A stretch of 64,000 bases of DNA from Bradyrhizobium sp. LTSP849 (GCF_000938255.1 NZ_JYMR01000004.1:372001-436000), one strand, 5' to 3'. Positions 1 to 10,802 are shown, counted from the first letter of the stretch. Notes: a model not told the origin generated them from the letters alone. Numbers and translations are program-made.

Positions 1-419
1 TCTATGACCAGCCGGCGACGAGATTCGTCGCCAACTTTCTCGGCCGAAGCAACTTCCTTCGCGGCGCCGTGGACGCACACATCCCCGGCGGCTTCGCTTT
101 CACGCATCAGGGCACAAGATTCACACAGGCCGTCCCGGGCGGCGATTGTCCGGCACCGGGGCAGGACGTGGTGCTGGCACTGCGCCCGGAGAAGATCTCG
201 ATCGTGGACGGCGGCGCGCCGTCCGACAACGCCCTGAAGGGCGTGATCTCCGAATGGAATTATCTCGGCGCCCAATTCCGGCTCGTGGTCGACACCCTGG
301 AGTTCGGCGCCGTCGTGATCGTGATTCCAACCTGGAAGAGCGGCGCACCTCCGGCCACCGGCCAGCCGGTGTCGATCGGATGGGACGCCTCCGCCGCGAC
401 ACTCGTCTCAGACAATTGA
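1..419 (+). CDS. ABC transporter ATP-binding protein, C-terminal part (polyamine type)
   Basis: Partial: the left edge removes the 5' end, and the reading frame enters at base 3 with about 138 codons left before the TGA at 417-419. The first visible residues (YDQPATRFVANFLG) are the usual exit from the nucleotide-binding domain of Pot/Fbp-type ATPases. The rest is a TOBE-like C-terminal domain with the RPEKI signature near fragment residue 61. Walker A, Walker B and the ABC signature would lie outside the window. It would energise the importer whose binding protein and two permeases follow directly. The substrate cannot be read from this fragment. Confidence 0.88.
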   Translation, partial: YDQPATRFVANFLGRSNFLRGAVDAHIPGGFAFTHQGTRFTQAVPGGDCPAPGQDVVLALRPEKISIVDGGAPSDNALKGVISEWNYLGAQFRLVVDTLEFGAVVIVIPTWKSGAPPATGQPVSIGWDASAATLVSDN

Positions 420-462
420 TCTCCTTCTCGTCACTCAACCCAGTCAACCAGGTGAGCCCTCC

Positions 463-1539
463 ATGACCGACCGCAAGACTGCTCTCGACAAGACTGCTCT
501 GGTGATCTCGCGCCGCAAGTTACTCGCGGGCGCCGCCCTCATCGCAGCGCCAGCACTGCTCAGGACCGATCTCGCGCTCGCCGAAACGCGCAAGGACGTC
601 GTGCTGGTCAATTTCGGCGGCGCCGCCATGAAGGCCTTCGATGAGGCCTATGTGCAGCCATTCGCCGCCCAGGGCGGCCGCATCGTGCTCGACGGCAGCG
701 GCGCGTTGAACGGCAAGATCCTCACCATGGTGCAGTCGGGCAATGTCACCTGGGACATCTGCGATGGCGGCATCACCACATTGGCCGAGCTCAACCCGCG
801 CAATGCGCTGGAGAAGATCGACTACGGCATCGTCGACAAGACCAAGGTGCCGGCCGAATTCGCCTATGAGAATGGCGTCGTGAACTACATGTTCTCGTCG
901 GTGATGGCGTGGGACACCGCCAAGGTGAAGGACACGCCGACGCTCGCCGACTTCTTCGATCTCAAGAAGTATCCGGGCCGGCGCATGATGCGCAAGGATT
1001 CCCAGGCGATGATGGAGCTCTGCCTGATCGCCGACGGTGTGCCGCTGGACAAGCTCTATCCGCTCGACACCAAGCGCGCCTTCGAGAAGATGGCCACGAT
1101 CAAGAAGGAACTGCTGTACTGGAACAGCGGCGCCGAAAGTCAGAGCCTGATGCGTGACGGCGAATGCGTCATGGGCTTGCTGTGGCATACGCGCGCCAAC
1201 GTGCTCAAGGCCGAGACCAAGGGCCGGATCGCCTATTCCTTCAAGGACGGGCTGCTGCAGCCGGGCCTTTGGGTCGTGCCCAAGGGCAATCCGGCGGGTG
1301 CGGAAGCATTCCGCGCCATCGCATCGATGCAACAACCCGAAGGCCAGGTGAAGCTGCTCGCCGCGATGGGCAATGGACCGGCTAACCCGGCTGCGCAAAG
1401 CCTCGTGCCGGCTGACCTGCGCCAGACGAACCCGGGCGATCCGGCCAATGTCGCGGTTCAGGCCAAGATCAATGCGGCCTGGTACATCGAGAACCACTCC
1501 AAGACGTTCCAGGCCTATCTCGACTTCATCTCGTCCTGA
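463..1539 (+). CDS. ABC transporter periplasmic substrate-binding protein (PotD/spermidine-putrescine type)
   Basis: 358 aa. The N-terminus carries an export signal with a twin-arginine-like SRRKLL followed by a hydrophobic alanine/leucine run and a probable cleavage after ALA near residue 40, so Tat export is possible. The mature part reads as a type 2 periplasmic binding fold (VLVNFGGAAMKAFDEAY at the start of the first lobe, WDICDGG for ligand contact) as in the PotD/PotF family. AGGTGAG at 450-456 is a good ribosome binding site for the ATG at 463. It lies 43 nt after the ATPase and 6 nt before the first permease. Given the downstream enzymes, the ligand is probably a cationic guanidino or amide compound rather than plain spermidine (inference). 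Confidence 0.88.
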   Translation: MTDRKTALDKTALVISRRKLLAGAALIAAPALLRTDLALAETRKDVVLVNFGGAAMKAFDEAYVQPFAAQGGRIVLDGSGALNGKILTMVQSGNVTWDICDGGITTLAELNPRNALEKIDYGIVDKTKVPAEFAYENGVVNYMFSSVMAWDTAKVKDTPTLADFFDLKKYPGRRMMRKDSQAMMELCLIADGVPLDKLYPLDTKRAFEKMATIKKELLYWNSGAESQSLMRDGECVMGLLWHTRANVLKAETKGRIAYSFKDGLLQPGLWVVPKGNPAGAEAFRAIASMQQPEGQVKLLAAMGNGPANPAAQSLVPADLRQTNPGDPANVAVQAKINAAWYIENHSKTFQAYLDFISS

Positions 1540-1545
1540 GCTGTC

Positions 1546-2466
1546 ATGCGAGCGCTGCTGTCGCGCATTGCCTCGACCGAAACGAGCCCGGCGACCGATG
1601 TCGCCGGGGCGCTGCGGCCGCCGTCGCCGCGCCGGCTGCATGGCGCGATGCGTTACTGGCTGCTGATCATGCCAGCACTGCTGCTGATGCTCGCGTTCTA
1701 TCTCTATCCCATCGGCCGGGTGCTCTGGATCAGCGTCACGGAGCCGAAACCGGGGCTGGACAATTTTGCGCTGCTCGCAACCAGCGCGTCGATCCACAAG
1801 ATGCTGGTGACGACGGCACGGATCAGCATTCTCACCACGGTCATCACGCTGGTTCTCGCTTATCTGGTCGCCTACACGCTGGTGCATAGCGGCGAACGCG
1901 GCAAGCGCTGGATGCTGCTCGGCGTGATCGTGCCGCTGTGGATTTCGGTGCTGGTGCGCGCGTTCGCCTGGTTCATCCTGCTGCGCCGCGAGGGCCTCAT
2001 CAACAACGTTCTCATCGCCAGCGGCATCATCGACAGTCCGCTCAGCCTGATCTGGAACGAGACCGGCGTGGTGATCGGCATGGTGCATTACATGCTGCCG
2101 TTCGGCATTCTGCCGATCTACGCCAACATGAATGACATCGACCAGCGCTGCGTCGCCGCGGCCCGCGGCCTCGGCGCGACCCGCGGTGCCGCGTTCCGCA
2201 AAGTGTTCCTGCCCCTGTCCATGCCGGGCGTGATCGGCGCCGGCATCCTGGTCTTTGTGTTCTCGCTCGGCTTCTTCGTGACGCCGGCGCTTCTCGGCGG
2301 CGGCAAGACGCTGATGATCGCCGAATACATCAAGGTCCAGATTCTCGAAATCGTGCGCTGGGGCGTGGGCACCATGCTCGCGGCAACGCTGCTCGTCGTG
2401 ATCGGGCTCCTGCTCGCGATCCTCGGTCGCATCATCGACCTGCGCAAGCTGTTCGGATCGGTGTAA
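1546..2466 (+). CDS. ABC transporter permease (PotB-like)
   Basis: 306 aa inner-membrane permease. After a roughly 35-residue cytoplasmic leader the first membrane helix is LLIMPALLLMLAFYLYPIG; several more hydrophobic spans follow. The cytoplasmic EAA loop that docks on the ATPase is visible as AAARGLGATRGAAFRKVFLPL at about residues 200-220. The gene starts 6 nt after the binding protein and ends 2 nt before the second permease, so the three are almost certainly co-translated. Family membership is clear; substrate is not. Confidence 0.9.
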   Translation: MRALLSRIASTETSPATDVAGALRPPSPRRLHGAMRYWLLIMPALLLMLAFYLYPIGRVLWISVTEPKPGLDNFALLATSASIHKMLVTTARISILTTVITLVLAYLVAYTLVHSGERGKRWMLLGVIVPLWISVLVRAFAWFILLRREGLINNVLIASGIIDSPLSLIWNETGVVIGMVHYMLPFGILPIYANMNDIDQRCVAAARGLGATRGAAFRKVFLPLSMPGVIGAGILVFVFSLGFFVTPALLGGGKTLMIAEYIKVQILEIVRWGVGTMLAATLLVVIGLLLAILGRIIDLRKLFGSV

Positions 2467-2468
2467 CC

Positions 2469-3263
2469 GTGGCATTTCCTGCACCCGGCAATATCTCGGT
2501 GATGACGCGCTCGATGGCGTGGGCAGTGGTCTGCTTCCTGGTGCTGCCGATCAGCATCGTGTTCGCGGTCTCGCTGACCGACCAACCCTATTTGTCCCTG
2601 CCCCACGACGGGTTGTCGCTGCAATATTACCGCGGCCTGCTGACCAGCCGGGCCTGGCTGACGAGCATCTGGCACAGCCTGGTGATCGCGATCGCCTCGA
2701 CGGCGATTGCGGTGACGGCCGGCACGCTCTGCGCGATCGGCTGCTGGCGCATCAACAGCCGTGCCAGCGACGCGGTGCGGGTGCTGATGCTGATCCCGAT
2801 CATCGTGCCGACCATCGTGTACGCACTCGGCATCTATCAGCTTTGGGTGGATCTCAAGCTGATCGGCTCCTTCGCCGGCGTGATCATCGCCCATGCGGTG
2901 ACCGGGCTTCCCTATGTGGTCATCACGGTCTCGACTGCGCTCGCAGGCTTCGATCCGAAGCTCGAGCAGGCGTCGCAGAGCCTCGGGGCCAGCATGATTC
3001 AGACGCTGCGGCTGGTGATCGTCCCCAACATCCTGCCCGGCATCATCTCCGGCGCGATCTTCGCCTTCATCCATAGCTGGGATGAAGTGGTCATCGTGCT
3101 GTTCATCGCCGGACGCAGCGTGTTCACCCTGCCGCAGCGGATATGGGACGGCATCAACGAGAGTCTCGACCCCACCATCGCCGCGGTCGCAGCCGTGCTG
3201 ATTCTGACGACCGTATCCCTCCTGTTCATCGACATCGCCATTCGCCAGCGACGCTCCCAATAA
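2469..3263 (+). CDS. ABC transporter permease (PotC-like)
   Basis: 264 aa, GTG start 2 nt after the stop of the first permease, which fixes the start by translational coupling. About six membrane helices, the first being MAWAVVCFLVLPISIVFAV. The EAA loop reads EQASQSLGASMIQTLRLVI followed by VPNILPGIISG, the usual ATPase-coupling site. It forms the heterodimeric channel with the preceding permease. The next gene, a hydrolase, begins 17 nt downstream, so importer and enzyme are one transcription unit. Confidence 0.9.
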   Translation: MAFPAPGNISVMTRSMAWAVVCFLVLPISIVFAVSLTDQPYLSLPHDGLSLQYYRGLLTSRAWLTSIWHSLVIAIASTAIAVTAGTLCAIGCWRINSRASDAVRVLMLIPIIVPTIVYALGIYQLWVDLKLIGSFAGVIIAHAVTGLPYVVITVSTALAGFDPKLEQASQSLGASMIQTLRLVIVPNILPGIISGAIFAFIHSWDEVVIVLFIAGRSVFTLPQRIWDGINESLDPTIAAVAAVLILTTVSLLFIDIAIRQRRSQ

Positions 3264-3280
3264 CCGGAACAACGATAATC

Positions 3281-4882
3281 ATGCCGCGCAATAACGACTT
3301 CAGTCCCGACAAGAATCTGGCCCTCGACTGGATTGACGATCATGCAGGACGCCTGTCCGAAGACCATCTGACGATCTGGAATCTGCACGAGCCATCCTGG
3401 CGCGAGTACAAATCGGCAGCCTGGTACGTCGAGCGCCTGAAGGCGGAAGGCTTCGCGGTCGAGGCAGGGTCGGGCGGAATGCCCACCGCCTTTTCCGCGG
3501 TGTGGTCGAACGGCGATGGCCCCACGATCGGCGGCTACGCCGAGTACGACGCGGTTCCGGGCGCCTCGCAGGATCCGGTGCCGCACCGACAGCCCCGCGT
3601 CGGCGTGAGTCCCCACGCCGCCGGCCATACCGACCCACATTCAGCGCTCGGCATGGGGTCGTTCACCGGCTTCCTCGCCGCCAAACATGTGATGGAACGC
3701 AGCGGCATCAAGGGGCGGCTGAAATTCTTCGGCGAGCCGGCCGAGAAGATGTGCGGCTCCAAGCCGGTCCACGCCGCCAAGGGCTATTACGACGATCTCG
3801 ATGCGGCGATCAGCTTCCACCCGCACTCATTCCCGAGGCTCGCCAACAGCTGCTTCTGGGATACGCACAGCGCACCCTATTGGAGCCGCATCTACACGTT
3901 CGAATGTGCATCTCCGGAGACCTGGCAGAACTCCGGCGCAGTCACCGGCGTCGCCCATTCGCATTCGGCGGCACGCGCACCCGGAGCGATCGATGCCGTC
4001 TGCTTGATGTACAGCTCCAGCAAGTTCATGAAGGAATCGATGCTGCCGCATCACGGCAGCTGGAGCCTGAATGAATTCATCCTGCATGCAGGCCAGGCGG
4101 CCGCAGACAATATCGCACCTGGCCTCGGCCAGATTCAATATTCGCTGCGCGCCCCGACGCTCGACATGTGCGCGCGTGTGTTCGAGGTGCTCGACCGCAA
4201 TGCCGAACATTGCGCGGCGATGACCCATTGCAAGGTCACCGCGCGCTGGATCACGCGGACACGGGCAGGTCTCGCCAATCACGCGATGGCTGAGGTCGCG
4301 TGGCGCAATTTCGAGGCGATCGGTGCCCCGCAGTACAACGACGAAGCGCGGCTCTTCGGCCGCAAGATTCAGGAAAGCCTCGGCATCGCGCCGATGGAGG
4401 ACCCCTTCACGCCGGAGATTCAGCACCTGACCGCACCGTGGGACGGCGAGAAAGCGTTTCGCGAGCAATTGCCGCCCTGGCAGACCAACCTCGCGGCCGA
4501 TGATTATGTCGACTACACCTGGCATGCGCCGACCGTGCGGCTCTATGTCGGCCGTCCGACGCTGCGCGCGCCCGATCCCGGCTATCGCTATCCCGATTGG
4601 ACCCGCTATGCGATGGGCGGCGTGCCGGCCTGCATCGATCCGATGTGGCTCACCGCCGGCAAAGTGATCGCAACGACAATTCTCGATCTGCTGACCGACG
4701 GCGTGTCGCTGAACAAGGCCGTGGCCGAATTTCGCGAACGGACCGGCGGCGGGATCGGAGGCTCGAAATGGGTCGCGCCGCTGCTGCCGAAGGACTTCGC
4801 GCCGCCGGTGCACTACCGCTGGCCGGAATACGTCACCACCGTGCGCGGTGAGGAATGGACCATTCCGACCGCCGCATCATGA
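3281..4882 (+). CDS. M20-type amidohydrolase (AbgB-like), likely cleaves an imported amide
   Basis: 533 aa from the ATG at 3281; a longer in-frame reading back to 3143 overlaps the permease and is rejected. The N-terminal part matches zinc amidohydrolases of the M20/aminobenzoyl-glutamate hydrolase group (IGGYAEYDAVPGAS, then GRLKFFGEPAEKMCGSK, then AAISFHPHS). The usual GH-x-CGH metal loop is replaced by a histidine-rich stretch with H112, H116, D118 and H120 (HAAGHTDPHSALG), so metal ligation may differ from AbgB. Members split N-acyl or amide bonds of amino-acid conjugates in the cytoplasm. Its place between an importer and a guanidino enzyme suggests the first catabolic step on the imported compound (inference). 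Confidence 0.8.
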   Translation: MPRNNDFSPDKNLALDWIDDHAGRLSEDHLTIWNLHEPSWREYKSAAWYVERLKAEGFAVEAGSGGMPTAFSAVWSNGDGPTIGGYAEYDAVPGASQDPVPHRQPRVGVSPHAAGHTDPHSALGMGSFTGFLAAKHVMERSGIKGRLKFFGEPAEKMCGSKPVHAAKGYYDDLDAAISFHPHSFPRLANSCFWDTHSAPYWSRIYTFECASPETWQNSGAVTGVAHSHSAARAPGAIDAVCLMYSSSKFMKESMLPHHGSWSLNEFILHAGQAAADNIAPGLGQIQYSLRAPTLDMCARVFEVLDRNAEHCAAMTHCKVTARWITRTRAGLANHAMAEVAWRNFEAIGAPQYNDEARLFGRKIQESLGIAPMEDPFTPEIQHLTAPWDGEKAFREQLPPWQTNLAADDYVDYTWHAPTVRLYVGRPTLRAPDPGYRYPDWTRYAMGGVPACIDPMWLTAGKVIATTILDLLTDGVSLNKAVAEFRERTGGGIGGSKWVAPLLPKDFAPPVHYRWPEYVTTVRGEEWTIPTAAS

Positions 4883-4947
4883 GACGCCGCACCGGCCGCG
4901 GCCGGGCCTCATGACACCCCTCATTACGACTTGAAAGAGAGACGTCC

Positions 4948-5955
4948 ATGTCGATCATCTCCGAACCCGAATACCGCTACAACATGCTGATCAAGACATT
5001 CGCGTCGCAGGCCGAGCCGGCCTTCGAGGCGGAGTCACAGCAGATCGGCGTGTGGGGTCGTCGATGGGGCTGCAACAACGATGTCGGCCGGCTCCGCATG
5101 GTGCTGATGCATCGCCCCGGTCCCGAACTGAACATCGTCGACCCGAGCAAGCGGCTGCCGGAGATTGGCGCCTTCGGCGATCCGGAGCAGGGATGGTATT
5201 GGCGCGGCGACACGATCCCCGATCTCGCCGCCCAGCAGGCGCAACACGACGCGCTCGCCAGCGCCTTGCGGGAGGAAGGCGCGGAGGTCGTCTATATCGA
5301 CAAATGCGCACCCGGCAAGATGAAGAGCGTCTACACCCGCGACAGCGTCATCGCCGTGGGCGGTGGCGCCATCGTCACGCGCCTCGGGCCACCGATCCGC
5401 CGCGGCGAGGAGCTGCCGGTGACGCGGACGCTGGCGAATCTCGGAATGCCGATCCTGCGGACCATCTCGGGCGTCGGCCTGATGGAGGGCGGCAGCTTTG
5501 CCTTCATCACGCCAAAGGTCGCCGTTGTCGGGCTGTCGAGCCGGGTCGATGAAGAAGGCGCGCGCCAGCTCGAGGATGTGCTGCGCACCCAGGGCGTCGA
5601 GCTGCTGCGCGTTCATCTCACCGGCTACCGTTTACACATCGACGGCATGTTCGTGATGATCGATCGCGACACCGCGTTCGTGAACCCGACATTGTTGCCG
5701 TTCTGGTTTCTCGAGAAGCTCAAGGAATTGAAGATCCGCCAGATCGAGGTCTGCCCCGACGACCAGAACTGGGTGATCAATTGCCTGGCCGTTCGGCCCG
5801 GGCACGTGATCGTGCCCGAAGGGATTTCGCCGCGAACCATGGAGAAATTCGCCAAGGCCGGCGTGACCACGCGCATCGTCGCCTATGACAAGGTTGCGCT
5901 CGGCGGCGGCGGCATCCACTGCTCCACCTCGCCGCTGATCCGCGATCCGCTCTGA
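4948..5955 (+). CDS. Amidinotransferase / dimethylarginine dimethylaminohydrolase-like enzyme
   Basis: 335 aa of the pentein guanidino-group-modifying superfamily. Catalytic residues are readable: nucleophile C325 in GGGIHCSTSPL, general base H230 in RLHIDG, and the acidic patch around LMEGGSF. Such enzymes hydrolyse or transfer the amidino group of arginine derivatives (arginine deiminase, DDAH, glycine amidinotransferase); the sequence alone does not choose among them. A purine-rich AAAGAGAGA just upstream supports the ATG at 4948. It is 65 nt after the amidohydrolase and ends the operon, before a hairpin at 5954-5978. With the importer it suggests catabolism of an amide-linked guanidino compound. 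Confidence 0.85.
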   Translation: MSIISEPEYRYNMLIKTFASQAEPAFEAESQQIGVWGRRWGCNNDVGRLRMVLMHRPGPELNIVDPSKRLPEIGAFGDPEQGWYWRGDTIPDLAAQQAQHDALASALREEGAEVVYIDKCAPGKMKSVYTRDSVIAVGGGAIVTRLGPPIRRGEELPVTRTLANLGMPILRTISGVGLMEGGSFAFITPKVAVVGLSSRVDEEGARQLEDVLRTQGVELLRVHLTGYRLHIDGMFVMIDRDTAFVNPTLLPFWFLEKLKELKIRQIEVCPDDQNWVINCLAVRPGHVIVPEGISPRTMEKFAKAGVTTRIVAYDKVALGGGGIHCSTSPLIRDPL

Positions 5956-5978
5956 CAGGGGCCGCCAAGGGCCCTGTC
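5954..5978 (+). terminator. Hairpin after the importer/amidinotransferase operon
   Basis: GACAGGG at 5954-5960 pairs with CCCTGTC at 5972-5978, with extra GC pairing in between. It begins on the last bases of the amidinotransferase stop codon. There is no U-tract, so intrinsic termination is only plausible. Confidence 0.4.
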
Positions 5979-6069
5979 CGCCCCGGATGGGCGTCCCCGC
6001 CCGGAACCCGCGATTCTTCACGCGCCCGTCGGTTGTATTCGCGGGCGCGGAGTCCTATGCGTAGGCGCC

Positions 6070-8091
<2,022 letters not shown>

Positions 8092-8343
8092 GCGAGAGCC
8101 GGATGAGGTCCGGCTCCGCACGCCGCTTCGTGCCGCCTCAAACAAAAATGTCGAAAACAACCCCATGCACAGTAGCTGGCATGAGCGGGATCAATGGCTT
8201 AGGTGGCTTGCAGAGACGTTGCTCCGTCGGGCAAAACAGGGGCAGGATGGCATCATCGGGGTACGCGGGCTTTCCTGGCCACACCTTCGGTCTCACCCGA
8301 ATGTCAGAAGACGAACCCCTCCCCACCATCCATAGATGACCGC

Positions 8344-9366
8344 ATGAAAAAAATCGGATTCCTGTCCTTCGGACATTGGACGCCCTCGCCACAATCGCAG
8401 ACCCGCTCGGCCGGGGACACGCTGCTGCAATCGATCGAGCTTGCCGTTGCAGCCGAGCAGCTCGGCGCGGACGGCGCCTATTTCCGCGTGCATCACTTCG
8501 CGCGGCAGCTTGCCTCGCCCTTTCCGCTGCTCGCTGCCGTCGGCGCAAAGACCAGCAAGATCGAGATCGGCACGGCCGTGATCGACATGCGCTACGAGAA
8601 CCCGCTCTACATGGCGGAGGACGCCGGCTCCGCCGACCTCATCGCCGGCGGGCGACTTCAGCTCGGAATCAGCCGCGGCTCGCCGGAGCAGGTGATCGAT
8701 GGCTGGCGCTATTTCGGTTATCAGCCGGCCGAGGACCAGAGTGACGCCGACATGGGCCGGCGCCACGCGGAGGTCTTTCTGGACGTCCTGCGCGGCGAGG
8801 GTTTTGCAAAACCCAATCCGCAGCCGATGTTTCCAAACCCGCCCGGCTTGCTGCGCCTGGAGCCGCATTCCGAAGGCCTGCGCGAACGGATCTGGTGGGG
8901 CGCCGGCTCGAACGCGACCGCGGTGTGGGCAGCGAAGCACGGCATGAATTTGCAGAGCTCGACACTGAAGAACGACGAGACCGGCGAGGCATTTCACGTG
9001 CAGCAGGCCGCCCAGATCCGCGCCTATCGCGCGGCGTGGAAAGAGGCCGGCCACACCCGCGAGCCGCGCGTGTCCGTCAGCCGCAGCATCTTCGCGCTGA
9101 TCGACGATCGCGACCGCGCCTATTTCGGCGGAGAGCGCGGAGGTGAAGACCAGATCGGCTTCATCGACCCGCGCACGCGGGCAATCTTCGGACGGAGCTA
9201 CGCCGCGGAGCCGGAGGCGCTGATCGAGCAGCTGCGGCAGGACGAGGCGATCGCGGAGGCTGACACGCTGCTGCTGACGATTCCAAACCAGTTGGGCGTC
9301 GACTACTGCGCACATTCGATCGAGGCAATCTTGACGCACGTCGCGCCGGCGATGGGGTGGCGCTGA
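8344..9366 (+). CDS. LLM-class (luciferase-like) flavin-dependent oxidoreductase
   Basis: 340 aa from the ATG at 8344; the in-frame extension to 8203 lacks family similarity. It begins MKKIGFLSFGHW and shows the bacterial-luciferase fold signatures: QSIELAVAAEQLGADGAYFRVHHFAR, then IEIGTAVIDMRYENPLYMAEDAG, then GGRLQLGISRGSPEQ. These enzymes use F420 or FMNH2 to oxidise small organic substrates; the substrate here is unknown. The 252 nt in front (8092-8343) contains no gene I can support and no repeat. Confidence 0.88.
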   Translation: MKKIGFLSFGHWTPSPQSQTRSAGDTLLQSIELAVAAEQLGADGAYFRVHHFARQLASPFPLLAAVGAKTSKIEIGTAVIDMRYENPLYMAEDAGSADLIAGGRLQLGISRGSPEQVIDGWRYFGYQPAEDQSDADMGRRHAEVFLDVLRGEGFAKPNPQPMFPNPPGLLRLEPHSEGLRERIWWGAGSNATAVWAAKHGMNLQSSTLKNDETGEAFHVQQAAQIRAYRAAWKEAGHTREPRVSVSRSIFALIDDRDRAYFGGERGGEDQIGFIDPRTRAIFGRSYAAEPEALIEQLRQDEAIAEADTLLLTIPNQLGVDYCAHSIEAILTHVAPAMGWR

Positions 9367-9470
9367 CCTGCATATTCGCCGCGCCATTGCTCGGCGTAGC
9401 ATCCACGCAAATGCGCCGCGACAGCCAACAGCACGACGTCGATTGCGAGATTGAAGCGACAGGACCCTTG

Positions 9471-9485
9471 TGGCATATTATGCCA
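9471..9485. promoter_or_regulatory. Probable ParD operator overlapping the parDE promoter
   Basis: Perfect 7-bp inverted repeat TGGCATA-T-TATGCCA, 26 nt before the parD start. It overlaps a candidate -10 (CATATT at 9474-9479) that is 17 nt from a TTGAAG at 9451. Autoregulation by the antitoxin at such a palindrome is usual for ParDE; binding here is inferred. Confidence 0.6.
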
Positions 9486-9511
9486 TAGAGGCCGAAACAG
9501 TGAGGACGACG

Positions 9512-9799
9512 ATGCCAACGCGAAACGTCGTGCTGACGAAACACCAACAGGAACTCATTGAGACCCTCGTCGAGTCCGGCCGCTACCAGAACGCCAGCGA
9601 AGTGCTGCGCGACGGACTGCGACTGGTGGAGCAACGCGAGGCCGAGGACGCCGGCAAGCTCAAGGCGTTGCGCGCCGCGGCTCGCCTTGGGATTGGGTCA
9701 TTAGAGCGTGGCGAATTCAAAGAATTCAGGACAATCGACGACCTGCAAACCTATCTGACTGATCTCTCGGAGAAGGTCATCTCCGGAACGGACGAATAA
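9512..9799 (+). CDS. parD: ParD-family antitoxin
   Basis: 95 aa from the ATG at 9512 (MPTRNVVLTKHQQELIE). The in-frame codon at 9470 is rejected because it would put the operator palindrome inside the gene. The N-terminus is a ribbon-helix-helix DNA-binding domain with the family segment ESGRYQNASEVLRDGLRLVE; the C-terminal half (EFKEFRTIDDLQTYL) is the toxin-binding tail. It neutralises the ParE toxin encoded 6 nt downstream and should repress the operon through the palindrome at 9471-9485. Confidence 0.9.
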   Translation: MPTRNVVLTKHQQELIETLVESGRYQNASEVLRDGLRLVEQREAEDAGKLKALRAAARLGIGSLERGEFKEFRTIDDLQTYLTDLSEKVISGTDE

Positions 9800-9805
9800 A
9801 GCCGT

Positions 9806-10156
9806 ATGGCCCGGCAACAATGGCGCGTCCGCCTCGGTGCTGCCGCGGAAGTCGATTTTGCCAATATTCTGAAATGGACCACTGAGAATTTCGGGCCGCG
9901 CCAAGCGCGCGTCTATCGGGACGTGCTGGTTCAAGCGATTGGCGAACTCGCCGATGGCCCTGAGGTTACAGGCTCCAAAACCCGGGACGAGATCGCGCCG
10001 GGTCTTCGCACGCTCCACGTTGCACGACGCGGTCGGCGCGGAAGCCACTTCCTCATGTACCGCGCCGCGCCGAATAGCACGATCGAAATCGTGCGCATCC
10101 TCCACGACAGGATGGACTTCCGGCGCCACATTCCCACCGACGAAAGCAGCGCATAA
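9806..10156 (+). CDS. parE: ParE/RelE-superfamily toxin
   Basis: 116 aa. The fold is recognisable from RVRLGAAAEVDFANILKWTTENFGPRQA at the N-terminus and the C-terminal strand pattern HFLMYRAAPNSTIEIVRILHDRMDFRRHI, typical of ParE toxins. ParE proteins inhibit DNA gyrase, while RelE relatives cleave mRNA; pairing with a ParD antitoxin favours the gyrase type. Translated 6 nt after parD, the normal antitoxin-first order. Length is slightly above the usual 95-105 aa but without sign of damage. Confidence 0.9.
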   Translation: MARQQWRVRLGAAAEVDFANILKWTTENFGPRQARVYRDVLVQAIGELADGPEVTGSKTRDEIAPGLRTLHVARRGRRGSHFLMYRAAPNSTIEIVRILHDRMDFRRHIPTDESSA

Positions 10157-10171
10157 TCTTCCGATGGCCCC

Positions 10172-10768
10172 TCACCCCGCCTTCACGCTCGCATCGATCA
10201 ACATCTTCGCCGCCGCGAGCGCCGACTGCGCGGGGCCGTCTTCGGATTGCTGGCCGGTGACGTAGATGCCTTCGATCAACAGCAGCAGCGCGTCGCCGAG
10301 CACGGCCGGCTGACGCGCGCCCATGTTGGCTGCGAGTTCGCGCAGGCGCTTGCGGAAGACCTTCTTGTGCGCTTCGGCGACCTGGCGCGCCGGATTGTCG
10401 CGCGACGGATATTCCACCGCGGCGTTGCTCAGGCCGCAGCCGCGATAGCCCTTGGCCACGGCGCGCGACGACAGCTGGCTGATATAGGCGAGCACATGAT
10501 CGCGCGCATTGCTGTAGGTCTTGCCGCCAGGTCGTTCAAAGTTCTCCCAGAAGCTCACATCGTAATCGCGCAAATAGGCTGCGGCGAGATCGTCCTTGGA
10601 GGCAAAGCTGCGATAGAGGCTGGGTTTGGTCACGCCGGCCCGGTCCACCACCTCGTCGACGCCGACGGCGCGGATGCCTTCGCGGTAGAACAGCTCGCTT
10701 GCGGAGGCGCGAATGCGATCGGCGGCCCGGAGCGGCGGGTCCGCAGGCATGTCGACTTTCTTCTTCAT
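10172..10768 (-). CDS. TetR/AcrR-family transcriptional repressor
   Basis: 198 aa from the ATG at 10768; a longer reading to 10891 would run through the operator and is rejected. The N-terminal helix-turn-helix is clear (ADRIRASASELFYREGIRAVGVDEVVDRAGVTKPSLYRSFASKDDL); the C-terminal helices form the ligand-binding half. It is divergent from an MFS transporter, with a near-perfect 18-bp inverted repeat (10803-10855) between them, the classic arrangement of a repressor that releases pump expression when it binds a compound. The ligand is unknown. Confidence 0.92.
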   Translation of the reverse strand: MKKKVDMPADPPLRAADRIRASASELFYREGIRAVGVDEVVDRAGVTKPSLYRSFASKDDLAAAYLRDYDVSFWENFERPGGKTYSNARDHVLAYISQLSSRAVAKGYRGCGLSNAAVEYPSRDNPARQVAEAHKKVFRKRLRELAANMGARQPAVLGDALLLLIEGIYVTGQQSEDGPAQSALAAAKMLIDASVKAG

Positions 10769-10802
10769 CGGACTTGGCTGCCTCTCGGATGGGCTTGACA
10801 AT

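Noticed and set aside
520..2484. 654-codon open frame on the minus strand over the binding protein and permease
   Set aside because: Antisense to well-recognised ABC genes; composition rich in R, H, D, E, A is typical of high-GC shadow frames.
9470..9511. In-frame 14-codon extension of parD
   Set aside because: Would place the operator palindrome and -10 inside the gene; the ATG at 9512 begins the ribbon-helix-helix domain.
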